DNA of 64,000 bases from RYN-230 sp963782185 (GTDB lineage Bacteria > Actinomycetota > Actinomycetes > Streptosporangiales > Streptosporangiaceae). The stretch covers positions 186,001 to 250,000 of the forward strand of contig CAWAJB010000003.1 in assembly GCA_963782185.1 (NCBI GenBank), written 5' to 3'. Numbering within the stretch: the stretch's first letter is position 1; each line of letters starts with the position of its first letter. Positions 8,890 through 16,532 of this stretch are shown piece by piece. A program made the translations under genes and the position numbers. Below the pieces are notes generated by a model that was not told the DNA's origin, made no database searches, and was given only the letters and a program-made list of their open reading frames with translations.

Positions 8890-9056
8890 ATCACGGGATC
8901 GCCGGGCCAGGAAAGTGCCCGGCGCCGGGCTGCACTGCCATTTCGGCATGCCCGAAGAGACCGGCATACTCGGCCGGCGTTCCGCGGCGACAGCCCGACG
9001 TCGTACTCACCGGCGAGCAACAGCACCGGCTTCGAAGATCATTCTGTTAGGAGTTC

Positions 9057-9340
9057 TTAGTCCTGGTATCCCTGCGGGGACGCCGCGCGGGCGTGAAAAT
9101 CGATCCACAGCCACAGCAGCATCAGGCGTACCGCATTTCCTGGTTAGGACACGCCTAAACCAGCCGGGCTACCGAGATACACACGCCAAAGGCTCAGCGT
9201 CCCCGGCCAGCAGGAGACGACCGCCAGGCCATCGGAATCGCCAGCTAGCAAGAGCGATGCTGCCGACCGCAAACCCCGGAGGCATTCTCGCTCACCAAAG
9301 ACATCACCTCGAATACGCGGAACGAACAGGACGGAGCTGA
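9057..9340. other. Intergenic stretch without recognisable gene
   Basis: Sequence between the right end of the IS5-type element and the gene debris that begins near 9341. The short frames here show no family features and I see no RNA gene or strong hairpin. Confidence 0.5.
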
Positions 9341-9428
9341 TGACAGCAACCGCCGTAATCGATCACCCAGCGGCACCCGCAGGCCCGCACAAGCTCACCC
9401 CGCACGGCTGCCTCGGGCTGCGGCCGAT
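9341..9428 (+). pseudogene. Possible N-terminal scrap of an acyl-CoA ligase
   Basis: An ATG at 9341 with GGACGGAGC just upstream opens MTATAVIDHPAAPAG and a short tail that runs into unrelated sequence. The start resembles the N-terminus of actinobacterial AMP-binding long-chain acyl-CoA ligases, whose middle part occurs 130 bases further on, so both may derive from one deleted gene. The resemblance is short and the call is tentative. Confidence 0.25.
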
Positions 9429-9439
9429 GTGGGCGCACG

Positions 9440-9540
9440 GCCCGGCGGCCATGTCGAGTGCCTGCTGGTAGGTGCCGAGTGCGTCGTCTAGGCGGCCTTG
9501 GGCGCGCTTGACCTGGCAGAAGTGGTGGCAGCCGCGGACA
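9440..9540 (-). pseudogene. TPR fragment of a LuxR/AfsR-type regulator
   Basis: On the minus strand the sequence reads CQVKRAQGRLDDALGTYQQ and ALDMA, one tetratricopeptide unit in the style of large actinobacterial ATP-binding regulators. Nothing of the rest of such a gene is present and both sides change to other families. Confidence 0.4.
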
Positions 9541-9559
9541 GCCAGGGCGCGTTCGCCGG

Positions 9560-9761
9560 TTGCCCGCCACTGAACCGCGAGGTGCGGCCGACCATCTTCG
9601 GCGGCGTGCCGCGCGTGTGGGAAAAGCTCAAGGCCGCAGCCGAGGCCCTGGTGACCTGGGAGCCGGACGAGACCAGGCGCCAGGCCATGCAGCAAGCCGT
9701 GACAACCGCCCGCCGGCATGCGGCCGCCGCGCTCGCCGGGTCCGTGCCGCCAGCGAAGTAG
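9560..9761 (+). pseudogene. Long-chain acyl-CoA ligase, internal fragment
   Basis: The plus-strand frame reads REVRPTIFGGVPRVWEKLKA, a signature of FadD15-like AMP-binding ligases, then EPDETRRQAMQQAV and a stop at 9759-9761. The adenylation core motifs before and after are absent. The 3' end overlaps the broken end of the PEP-mutase-like gene on the other strand, so the point near 9740-9760 is a breakpoint between two unrelated genes. Confidence 0.6.
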
Positions 9762-10219
9762 GTGTCAGTGCGGGCGTTCAGCACGAAGGTGCCGCTGGGC
9801 GCCGCGGCGCGGGCAGCCGCGATGCGGCCGGCGGCCTCGTCGATCCCGAACAGCCCATTCTTGTCGGCGTCCTCGAGATTGGCGCCCACCGCCCCGATCT
9901 CCACGGCCCGGGCCACGGTTCGGCCGACGTCGCCGGGGGTGTCTGCGTATCCAGCTTCGAGGTCCGCGGTCACCGGCACGCCGACCGCGGCCACGATGCG
10001 AGCGACGTGCTCGAGCATCGTGTCGCGGTCCAGCGCTCCTCCGTCCGGGACTCCGCAGGACCAGGCGATGCCCGCACTGGTCGTGGCGATGGCCGGGAAG
10101 CCGATCTGCTCCAGGATGCGGGCGGAGCCGGCATCCCAGGCGTTGGGGAGTACGAACCCGGGACCACTGTGCAAGGCAAGAAGGGCAGTTGCCTTGCCGG
10201 CCGAAGGTCCGGTGATCAC
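9745..10219 (-). pseudogene. Isocitrate lyase/PEP mutase family protein, 3'-truncated
   Basis: ATG at 10219. The protein shows PGFVLPNAWDAGSARILEQ, FPAIATTSAGIAWSCGVPDG, VPVTADLEAGYADTPGDV (the Mg-binding Asp/Glu region), GANLEDA and VLNARTDTYF. This is a PEP-phosphonomutase-like TIM barrel, a family that makes or breaks C-C or C-P bonds next to a carboxylate. A full member has about 250-270 residues; here similarity stops after about 155, where acyl-CoA ligase debris begins. The barrel lacks its last strands, so the product is unlikely to work. Confidence 0.7.
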
Positions 10220-10842
10220 GACGCAACCGTGCTGACGTCAGCGAAGGACGCACCGCCCGGGAGCGGGACGTAGCCAGGTCTACGGCCGGAGGGCGCCTCC
10301 GCCCGGGCCGGCCACGGTGCGCGTGTGGCATCGGTTGCTGCGGCGTCGTACTGCAACAAGTCGTCGTCCAGCTCCCGGGTGAACACCGACCCATCATCGT
10401 TGATCGCGGTCCCTCGCGACACCCCCGGGTGATCTCGCCGCCGTGGGCGCGAGCATCCGTACAAGCCGCGATGAGGTACGTCACGTCGGCCAGGCGCAAG
10501 GCGGGACATGGACGGGAGCCCGCGGAACTGGTTCGCGATCACGTACGGCATAGCGGGCACTCGCCGCAGCCGATACGCCCGCGCAGCGGCCGACTGTCGA
10601 TCACAGAGCGTGATTGGCAGTCCCGCGGCCGATGCGCAAGTAACCGCCGATATGGTCGGCAGCCTGAATTCGCGGGTGACCCTGCTCGCGACACCGAACC
10701 GGGATTATGCGGCGATCCGGCCTGCTCGTACTGCTCAGCGTCGGCGACGGTCGGCGTTTCGCCGCAGATCAGCTCAGCTTGCCCGTACAGGTCGGTGCCG
10801 GCGAACGGCAACACATGCTTCGTCTGGTATTTCCGTTCCGGG
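10220..10842. other. Long stretch without recognisable gene
   Basis: Several open frames cross this region on both strands but none shows family features or a convincing ribosome-binding site. A minus-strand stretch with HVLPFAGTDLYGQAELIC near 10770-10840 has a protein-like composition but I cannot place it. It is probably more gene debris, between a truncated PEP-mutase gene and an intact VOC gene. Confidence 0.4.
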
Positions 10843-11319
10843 CTAGCCGTGCGACTCGGCCATCCGCCGCGCCATCTGCTCGCGCGGCACATCCTCTACG
10901 TGCGAGGCGATGGCCCACCCATGCCCGAACGGATCGATGATGTACCCGTCCCGGTCTCCGTAGAACTGGTCTTGGGCGGGGCGCTGCAGCGTTGCTCCGA
11001 GTTCCACCGCGCGGTCGATGACCGTGTTGACGTCCTCGACGTAGATGAACAGGAAGGCAGGAAAGCCGGGCAGGCCGCCGGACGGGGGTGCCTTGGTCCC
11101 GCGTTGTGGGTCCTCGTCCTCGATCATCACCACAGAATCCCCGATCTGGACCTCGGCGTGCCGGATGGTCCCGCCCGGGCCGGGGAAGCGTATCCGCTCG
11201 GCCGCGCCAAACACGGCTGCATAAAACGCAAGGGCCTCGGCAGCGCCCTGCACGGTGAGGCATGGGGTGACACGGCGATACGAATCGGGGATCGGGCTGG
11301 GGCTTTCTGATGCGGTCAT
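10843..11319 (-). CDS. VOC-superfamily protein (PhnB/glyoxalase-like)
   Basis: 158 residues from the ATG at 11319, chosen because AGGAGG lies just upstream on the minus strand; longer starts add unlike sequence. The repeat of beta-alpha-beta-beta-beta modules is clear: TPCLTVQGAAEALAFYAAVF, IRHAEVQIGDSVVMIEDE, FLFIYVEDVNTVIDRAVELG and GDRDGYIIDPFGHGWAIASH. This is the PhnB-like subgroup of the vicinal-oxygen-chelate fold. Some members are glyoxalases or resistance proteins; most PhnB-like ones have no proven activity. It is isolated and faces away from the conflict locus. Confidence 0.8.
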   Translation of the reverse strand: MTASESPSPIPDSYRRVTPCLTVQGAAEALAFYAAVFGAAERIRFPGPGGTIRHAEVQIGDSVVMIEDEDPQRGTKAPPSGGLPGFPAFLFIYVEDVNTVIDRAVELGATLQRPAQDQFYGDRDGYIIDPFGHGWAIASHVEDVPREQMARRMAESHG

Positions 11320-12034
11320 CCGGTCCTCCTGGAGCATGTCCGTTATCCCTCTACCCAATCTGACGATCGGCGTGCCGCCCGCGACGGCAATCGCACGGGA
11401 TCTTCCCGGTGGGACAGCGGTGCCGACGGCACACCGAATACGCAACGCAGGTCCCTGGTGACCAGTTGTCCAGGCCGATTCCCCGGCAGGCCGCCGTCGC
11501 CATCTCTGCGGGATTCATGCAAACCGCCTGACCACAGGCCGCAGCCGGGAACTTCCCGGCAGTGGCATTAATCCCGGCTTTGACGCGCTCACGTTATGCA
11601 AGTGGCCGGATCACGCTCCGTGGCGTGGCTGGTCGGCGCTCAGCGCGCATCGCCGCCGCTCTGAACGCCTGGCGCTCTGTTTGCGCGGCCACCTGAGGCA
11701 ATACCGAACGCGCAGGTCTGTACACCTCAGTGCGGGGCAATGTTCGCGTCACTGCTCATGGTGGTGCTGATCGATGTTCTCACCGGCCTGATTCTCTTGC
11801 GCATCCGCGCCGTCGGCTGGCCGTGCGGCCGTCCGCTGGCTGGGCGCGTGGCGGTGGGCTGCTGCTAATGCGCGATCTCGTATCGTCGGCTGGCGTGCGC
11901 CAGACTGTGTCTGTGAGGGGCACGGCTGGCAGCCGATCTGCGCGGTGGTAGCGGTCCGGCTGAGAGTGCCTGTGCCCATGGCTCGGACATCTGACCGGGC
12001 GTGGTGATCGCGTGTGTGCGGATTGGGGTGTGGT
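11320..12034. other. Long intergenic region upstream of the conflict locus
   Basis: No recognised gene over about 700 bases. One small plus-strand frame, 11740-11868, would give a 42-residue peptide starting MFASLLMVVLIDVLTGLILL, a single membrane helix, but it has only a weak ribosome-binding site. If real it would sit about 170 bases before the trypco2 gene. The promoter of the trypco2/STAND genes should lie in the last 200 bases; I see no clear -35/-10 pair. Confidence 0.4.
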
Positions 12035-12337
12035 GTGGGGGAGATCGGGTTGTCGGAGGCGATCGGGGCGGTGCGTGCGGAGCTAGCTGTGGCGGTCGGG
12101 CAGGGTGTGGATACGGAGTTCCAGTTCCCAGTGAATGGGGTGCAGTTGGAGTTTCACGTTGCGGTGACCAAGGGCGGCGAGGGCCGGGCCGGGGTGAGGT
12201 TCTATGTGGTGGAGGTAGGCGGGGGGGGTAGCTACGCGCGGGAGGAGATTCAGACGGTGACGGTGACCTTGGGGGCGCCCGTTGACCGTGCTGGCGAGGT
12301 GGTGAAGGTGACCCGCCAGTCCGGGCAGAAGCCGTAG
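12035..12337 (+). CDS. Trypco2-family protein (trypsin-co-occurring domain 2)
   Basis: About 100 residues. It begins GEIGLSEAIGAVRAELAVAV, continues VDTEFQFPVNGVQLEFHVAV and VRFYVVEVGGGGSYAREEIQ, and ends TVTVTLGAPVD. This is the compact alpha then beta layout of the trypco2 family, known from comparative genomics as a small partner encoded next to trypsin-like proteases in bacterial NTP-dependent conflict systems. I prefer the GTG at 12035, after GGGGTG, because the family starts with this segment; a GTG at 12014 would add seven residues. The gene ends 19 bases before the trypsin/STAND gene, so the two form an operon. The domain is thought to be an adaptor or protease partner; no biochemical role is established here. 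Confidence 0.75.
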   Translation: MGEIGLSEAIGAVRAELAVAVGQGVDTEFQFPVNGVQLEFHVAVTKGGEGRAGVRFYVVEVGGGGSYAREEIQTVTVTLGAPVDRAGEVVKVTRQSGQKP

Positions 12338-12356
12338 TGCCTGTTAAGTGGGCTAG

Positions 12357-15300
12357 GTGCCGGGGTTTGTGATGATAGCCACGGAGCGTGCGGTCGAAGT
12401 GCTCCGCAACGCTGGCACTGACAAGGATCCGGACTGGAGCGTTGGGTCGGGCTATCTGATTGGCGGTCGGCTCGTGCTGACCGCGGCGCACAACGTGGGT
12501 GCTGGAGAGTGCCTGGTCCGGATGGTCAATGGCAGCGAGCATCCGGCCGTGGTGCGCCGACAGGGTGGGGAAATCCGGCTCGACCTGGCGGTGCTGGAGT
12601 TGACCGGCAATGACGCCCCAGACGTTGGTGAGGGCGTGCGCTACGCGGTGGTGTCACAGGAGCAGGCCGAGCGGCTGGAGTGGTGCACGGGTCTGGGCTT
12701 TCCTCGGTTCAAAGAAGACCCGACCCGGCCCCGGTCACGGTCTGGCAAGGCGCTGCGCAACATTGAGCAGCTCGACGGGGAGATTCCCACCGCGGCTGGC
12801 GCGCTGGCGAGCCTGCTGACGTTCCGGGTCACCGCGCGCCCGCGTGAACATCCGCTGCCGTCCGGGGTGGAAGAGTTCGGTGGCTCGCCCTGGCAGGGGA
12901 TCTCGGGCACGGTGGTATTCGCCCGCGATCAACGTCTCGGTGAGCGGGTGGTAGGGGTGGTCACCGAGCATCATCTGGCTGAGGGTGGCAGCGCGCTGAC
13001 GCTGGTGCCGATCGGCGCGATCGGCGTCCCCGGTGTCCTGCAAGCGGAGGAGCAGCGGGCGTGGTGGGACCTGCTCGGCGTGCCGGACCCAGCGGCGCTG
13101 CCGGAGCTGCCCGGGCCGGCTTCGCGGCGGCGGCCGCAACCGCCTGCCCCGCCTCGCGGGGCGGTGGCCCGCGAGGAGCTGGCTGCGGCCACGCTCGCCG
13201 CATTGCGCGACGGGCCCGCGCCGCTGGTCGCGCTCGCCGGCGGCCCGGGGTTCGGCAAGAGCGTCCTTGCCCGGATGGTCGCCGCGGCCGCGGACACCCC
13301 CGCGGGCTCCGGGGCCGTGGACAGCGGTGAGAGGTGGTGCCCGGGTGGGGTGGTGTGGCTGGATGTCGGGCAGGATCCCGACCTGTCGGGCCTGCTGGCT
13401 GAGCGCCTGACCGACCTAACCGGGCAGCGGGCGGGCGGGCGAAGCGTAGAACAGCTGGCCAGCGACCTCGGCGCAGAACTCGCCGCCCGCCGCTGCCTGC
13501 TCGTGTTCGATGACGTCTGGCCATCCCGGACAGGAAGGGACGATGTTGTCGGCCTCGTGCTCTCCCGAATCGAGGACGTGCCGCGCCTGGTCACTACCCG
13601 CTCCGCGACGTTGCTGGACACAGAACCCGGCGCGCGGCGCATCGATGTGGGCGAACTCCAGCTGAGCGAAGCCGCCGCCCTGCTTGCCACAGCCCTTCCT
13701 GCACAGCCAAGCGAGAGCGATACCACGCAGTTGGGCGCGTTCGCCCGGCGTCTCGGGCAGTGGCCGCTGCTGCTCGGCCTGGCCGCTGCGCACCTGCGGC
13801 GGTGGGTGTGCGACGGGGTGCCGTTGGATCAAGCAGTGCGGGACCTGGCCAACAGGTACGCAGCCAAGGGCATCACTGCGTTCGACGCAAGATACGCTGA
13901 CTTGCTTAAGCCCAGCGACCCCGCGCAGCGAGCCCGCGCAGTGGGCGCAGCGGTCGAGGCCAGCCTCGGGCTGCTCACCCCTGAGGACCACGCCCGGTAC
14001 CGGGAGCTGGCAGTATTTCCTCCTGGCCAGCCCATCCCAGGCGACATCATCGCCGACTTGTGGGCACCCGTCGGCCTTGACCGTTTTGACACTGGCGACC
14101 TGCTCGGCATGCTCGCTGACCTGTCATTGCTGTCCGTGGATTTGAGGACAGACGAGGTGCGGGTGCATGACCTGCTGCGTGACTACCTCACCCAAGCAGG
14201 CCATCAGCAGCAGGCAATGCTGCACGGGAGGCTGCTCGGGAGCTGGGGCGATCCGCTGCACCTGATGGACGAGTACCGCATCCGCTGGTACGTCTACCAC
14301 CTTGACAGGGCCGGTGAGAGTAACCGGCTCTACGCGCTGATTACTCCCGCCTGGCGCGACCATGTCCTCGCCGTCACTGGCGCGCTTTCCGATGTCGCCT
14401 CCGACACCGTCCGTGCGGCCCAGCACGCTGCCCGCCAACACAACTTCTCCGAAGAACTCAGGTGCCGGCTCATCGTCACCACCCTCGCCAACCGCGCCCA
14501 GGCTGTTCCCCGCGCACTGCTGGTGGCCCTCGCCAGGGTCAGCGAGCTCGATCGCGCCATCGGCTACGCCAATTTGCTCCCGTCCGATGAGCGCGATAGC
14601 TCCCTGGAAGCCATCGCCACCGCGCTGGCCCACACTGAGCCCGACCACGCTCTGGCTGTCGCTGACCGCATCACCGGCATCAAGGCCAAGGAGCAGGCAC
14701 TCGCCGGCATTGCTGCCGCGGCCGCTGGGGCCGATCTCAACCAGGCGCTGCGCATCGCCGACCGCATCACCGGCACCAAGGCCAAGGAGCAGGCACTCGC
14801 CGGCATTGCTGCCGCGGCCGCTGGGGCCGATCTCAACCAGGCGCTGCGCATCGCCGACCGCATCACCGGCACCGAAGCCAAGGAGCAGGCACTTGCCGGC
14901 CTTGCTGCCGCGGCCGCTGGAGCTGATCCCAAGCGGGCCCTCGACATCGCCGACCGCATTGACATACCCGCCCTTAAGGTGCGGGCACTCATCGTTGCCG
15001 TGCTCGCTGGAGCTGATCCCAACCGGGCCCAGCACATTGTTAACCGCATGGATAGCTTTGCGGCAATTCTCGTGCGCCGTAGGATCATTTTGCTGGTCGG
15101 CGACGAGCCTAGCCAAGCGCTAGCTGCCGCCCGGGTTCTCCGCCCTGATGACCTGAGAGTGCGGGCGGTCGGCGAGATCGCACGGCGGTTCTCCGCTGCC
15201 GACATCAGTCAAGCCCTGGACAGCGGCGACCATCGGTTCAGCGCGGAGGAACTTGGCAGCATCGCTACGGCGGTCGCCGCTACCGACCCCGGCCGCGCCG

Positions 15301-16532
15301 TAGACATGGCCGACCGCGTCGACGACCGCAGGGACATGGCGCAGGTACTCTCGAATATCGCCGTCGCGCTGGCTAGCGCCGATCGCGACCGGGCCAACCG
15401 GCTGATCGGCCGGGCGATGGCGCTCGTCGAGCGCATCGACGCTGGTCCCGATGCTCAGTTCGCCAAGGCGTGGGCATGGGCAACCAGCGCTGCCACAGTC
15501 GCCGACGCCGACCTCACGCGAGCCCTGGACATTGCCGATCGCATTGAGATCCCCCAATTTAAGGCGCGGGCGCTGGCCGGGATTGCCGCAGCGCTGGTCG
15601 CGCTAGATCCCGACCATGCCAGCCGGCTAACCGATCATGCCTTGATGGTGGCCAGGTCCATCCAAGAGCACCGCGATAAAGCACGGGCACTCGCCGACAT
15701 CGCTGCCGCACTCGCGCCCGCCGACCCCGGTCGGGCCCTAAAAATCGCCTACCGCATCTATGACCCCTACTACAAGGCACGGGCACGTGCCGGAATTGCT
15801 GCCGCTCTCGCGCCCGCCAATCCCGATCGGGCCCTAAAAGTCGCCAATCAGATCAGCCCGCAGAAAGAGGCCGATCTGTGGAGCGTCCAATGGAATCAGT
15901 ACAAGCATATGTACAAGGCGCAGGCACTCGCCCACATCGCGGTGGCGGTCGCCAGCAGCGACCCCCACCGGGCCAGCCGACTGATCAACGACATCGTAGC
16001 CACCGCTTCTGGCAACTTCCTTCCGCTTGAGACGGCCACCGCGCATATGCTCGCTGACATCGCTATTACGCTGGCTGATACATTCCCCGATCACGCCAGC
16101 CGACTAGCCGAACAAGCCCTGAACGCCACCGATACCGAAGGCTACTACCCGTTGACACCTAATTACGAGGAGGTAGCGCGAGCATTGGCCAGTATCGCTG
16201 CCGCGCTGGCTAGCATAGACCCCGATCGCGCCCGCCGACTGGCCAAACAAGCCCTAGCGGACATTAGCAAAATTCACGATTCATACGACAGGGCACAAGC
16301 GTTGTCCAACATTACATACGCTCTATCTCGCCTAGCTCGCACCCTGAACTCGGCCGATCATGAACGGACCGCTGTCGGCTTTACCAGAGAACTAATTTCT
16401 TGCGTCCGGCGAGTCGATACGGCAATTAGCAATGCGCTGCTGTGGCACTTCGCGCAACTCGCTGTAAGTTCTGCAGCAATTGCAATACGTGCCGACCTCG
16501 TCCAGGCCCTCGTGGCCGCAGATGAGTGGTGA
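12357..16532 (+). CDS. Trypsin-like protease/STAND NTPase/helical-repeat protein
   Basis: 1391 residues in three parts. Residues 1-220 are a trypsin-like serine protease: His45 in LTAAHNV, Asp76 in LDLAVLEL and Ser183 in WQGISGTVVF, so the catalytic triad looks complete. Residues about 275-620 are an NB-ARC-type STAND NTPase: Walker A GGPGFGKS (295-302), Walker B CLLVFDDVW (Asp385), RLVTTRSATLL, WPLLLGLAAAHLR (GLPL-like) and VHDLLRDYL (603-611, MHD-like). From about 740 to the end are alpha-helical 32-residue repeats of the form ALA-IA-ALA--DP--A, likely the ligand-sensing arm. No signal peptide or membrane segment is seen. In STAND proteins, ligand binding triggers ATP-dependent oligomerisation, here expected to activate the protease. 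It follows trypco2 and overlaps the TPR gene. Start GTG 12357 is uncertain; ATG 12372 is possible. Confidence 0.8.
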   Translation: MPGFVMIATERAVEVLRNAGTDKDPDWSVGSGYLIGGRLVLTAAHNVGAGECLVRMVNGSEHPAVVRRQGGEIRLDLAVLELTGNDAPDVGEGVRYAVVSQEQAERLEWCTGLGFPRFKEDPTRPRSRSGKALRNIEQLDGEIPTAAGALASLLTFRVTARPREHPLPSGVEEFGGSPWQGISGTVVFARDQRLGERVVGVVTEHHLAEGGSALTLVPIGAIGVPGVLQAEEQRAWWDLLGVPDPAALPELPGPASRRRPQPPAPPRGAVAREELAAATLAALRDGPAPLVALAGGPGFGKSVLARMVAAAADTPAGSGAVDSGERWCPGGVVWLDVGQDPDLSGLLAERLTDLTGQRAGGRSVEQLASDLGAELAARRCLLVFDDVWPSRTGRDDVVGLVLSRIEDVPRLVTTRSATLLDTEPGARRIDVGELQLSEAAALLATALPAQPSESDTTQLGAFARRLGQWPLLLGLAAAHLRRWVCDGVPLDQAVRDLANRYAAKGITAFDARYADLLKPSDPAQRARAVGAAVEASLGLLTPEDHARYRELAVFPPGQPIPGDIIADLWAPVGLDRFDTGDLLGMLADLSLLSVDLRTDEVRVHDLLRDYLTQAGHQQQAMLHGRLLGSWGDPLHLMDEYRIRWYVYHLDRAGESNRLYALITPAWRDHVLAVTGALSDVASDTVRAAQHAARQHNFSEELRCRLIVTTLANRAQAVPRALLVALARVSELDRAIGYANLLPSDERDSSLEAIATALAHTEPDHALAVADRITGIKAKEQALAGIAAAAAGADLNQALRIADRITGTKAKEQALAGIAAAAAGADLNQALRIADRITGTEAKEQALAGLAAAAAGADPKRALDIADRIDIPALKVRALIVAVLAGADPNRAQHIVNRMDSFAAILVRRRIILLVGDEPSQALAAARVLRPDDLRVRAVGEIARRFSAADISQALDSGDHRFSAEELGSIATAVAATDPGRAVDMADRVDDRRDMAQVLSNIAVALASADRDRANRLIGRAMALVERIDAGPDAQFAKAWAWATSAATVADADLTRALDIADRIEIPQFKARALAGIAAALVALDPDHASRLTDHALMVARSIQEHRDKARALADIAAALAPADPGRALKIAYRIYDPYYKARARAGIAAALAPANPDRALKVANQISPQKEADLWSVQWNQYKHMYKAQALAHIAVAVASSDPHRASRLINDIVATASGNFLPLETATAHMLADIAITLADTFPDHASRLAEQALNATDTEGYYPLTPNYEEVARALASIAAALASIDPDRARRLAKQALADISKIHDSYDRAQALSNITYALSRLARTLNSADHERTAVGFTRELISCVRRVDTAISNALLWHFAQLAVSSAAIAIRADLVQALVAADEW
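14664..14951 (+). repeat. Three tandem 96-bp coding repeats
   Basis: Three copies of a 96-bp (32-codon) unit start at 14664, 14760 and 14856. The first two differ at very few positions; the third has several more changes. The unit encodes DRITGTKAKEQALAGIAAAA and 12 more residues. They lie at the beginning of the helical-repeat arm of the trypsin/STAND protein, whose other repeats have diverged at DNA level, so these are recent in-frame duplications. Confidence 0.9.

Larger units (their letters stand above)
7258..9056 (+). mobile_element. IS5-type element with a glycosyltransferase inside
   Basis: GAACTCCTAACAGAATGA at 7258-7275 and its exact reverse complement at 9039-9056 form an 18-bp perfect inverted repeat. 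TTA flanks both ends (7255-7257 and 9057-9059), a 3-bp target duplication of the kind made by IS5-superfamily elements such as the IS1031 group. The 1799-bp interior holds the N-terminal half of an IS5-type transposase and then an intact glycosyltransferase gene where the rest of the transposase should be. Because both ends and the duplication survive, the unit could have moved as a whole with a transposase acting in trans; this is inference. Confidence 0.7.

Noticed and set aside
14664..14951. 96-bp repeats as a CRISPR-like array.
   Set aside because: Units are contiguous with no unique spacers and are in frame inside a long coding region.
14124..15116. Minus-strand frame of 330 codons opposite the STAND repeats.
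   Set aside because: It mirrors the repeat periodicity of the coding strand and has no independent features.
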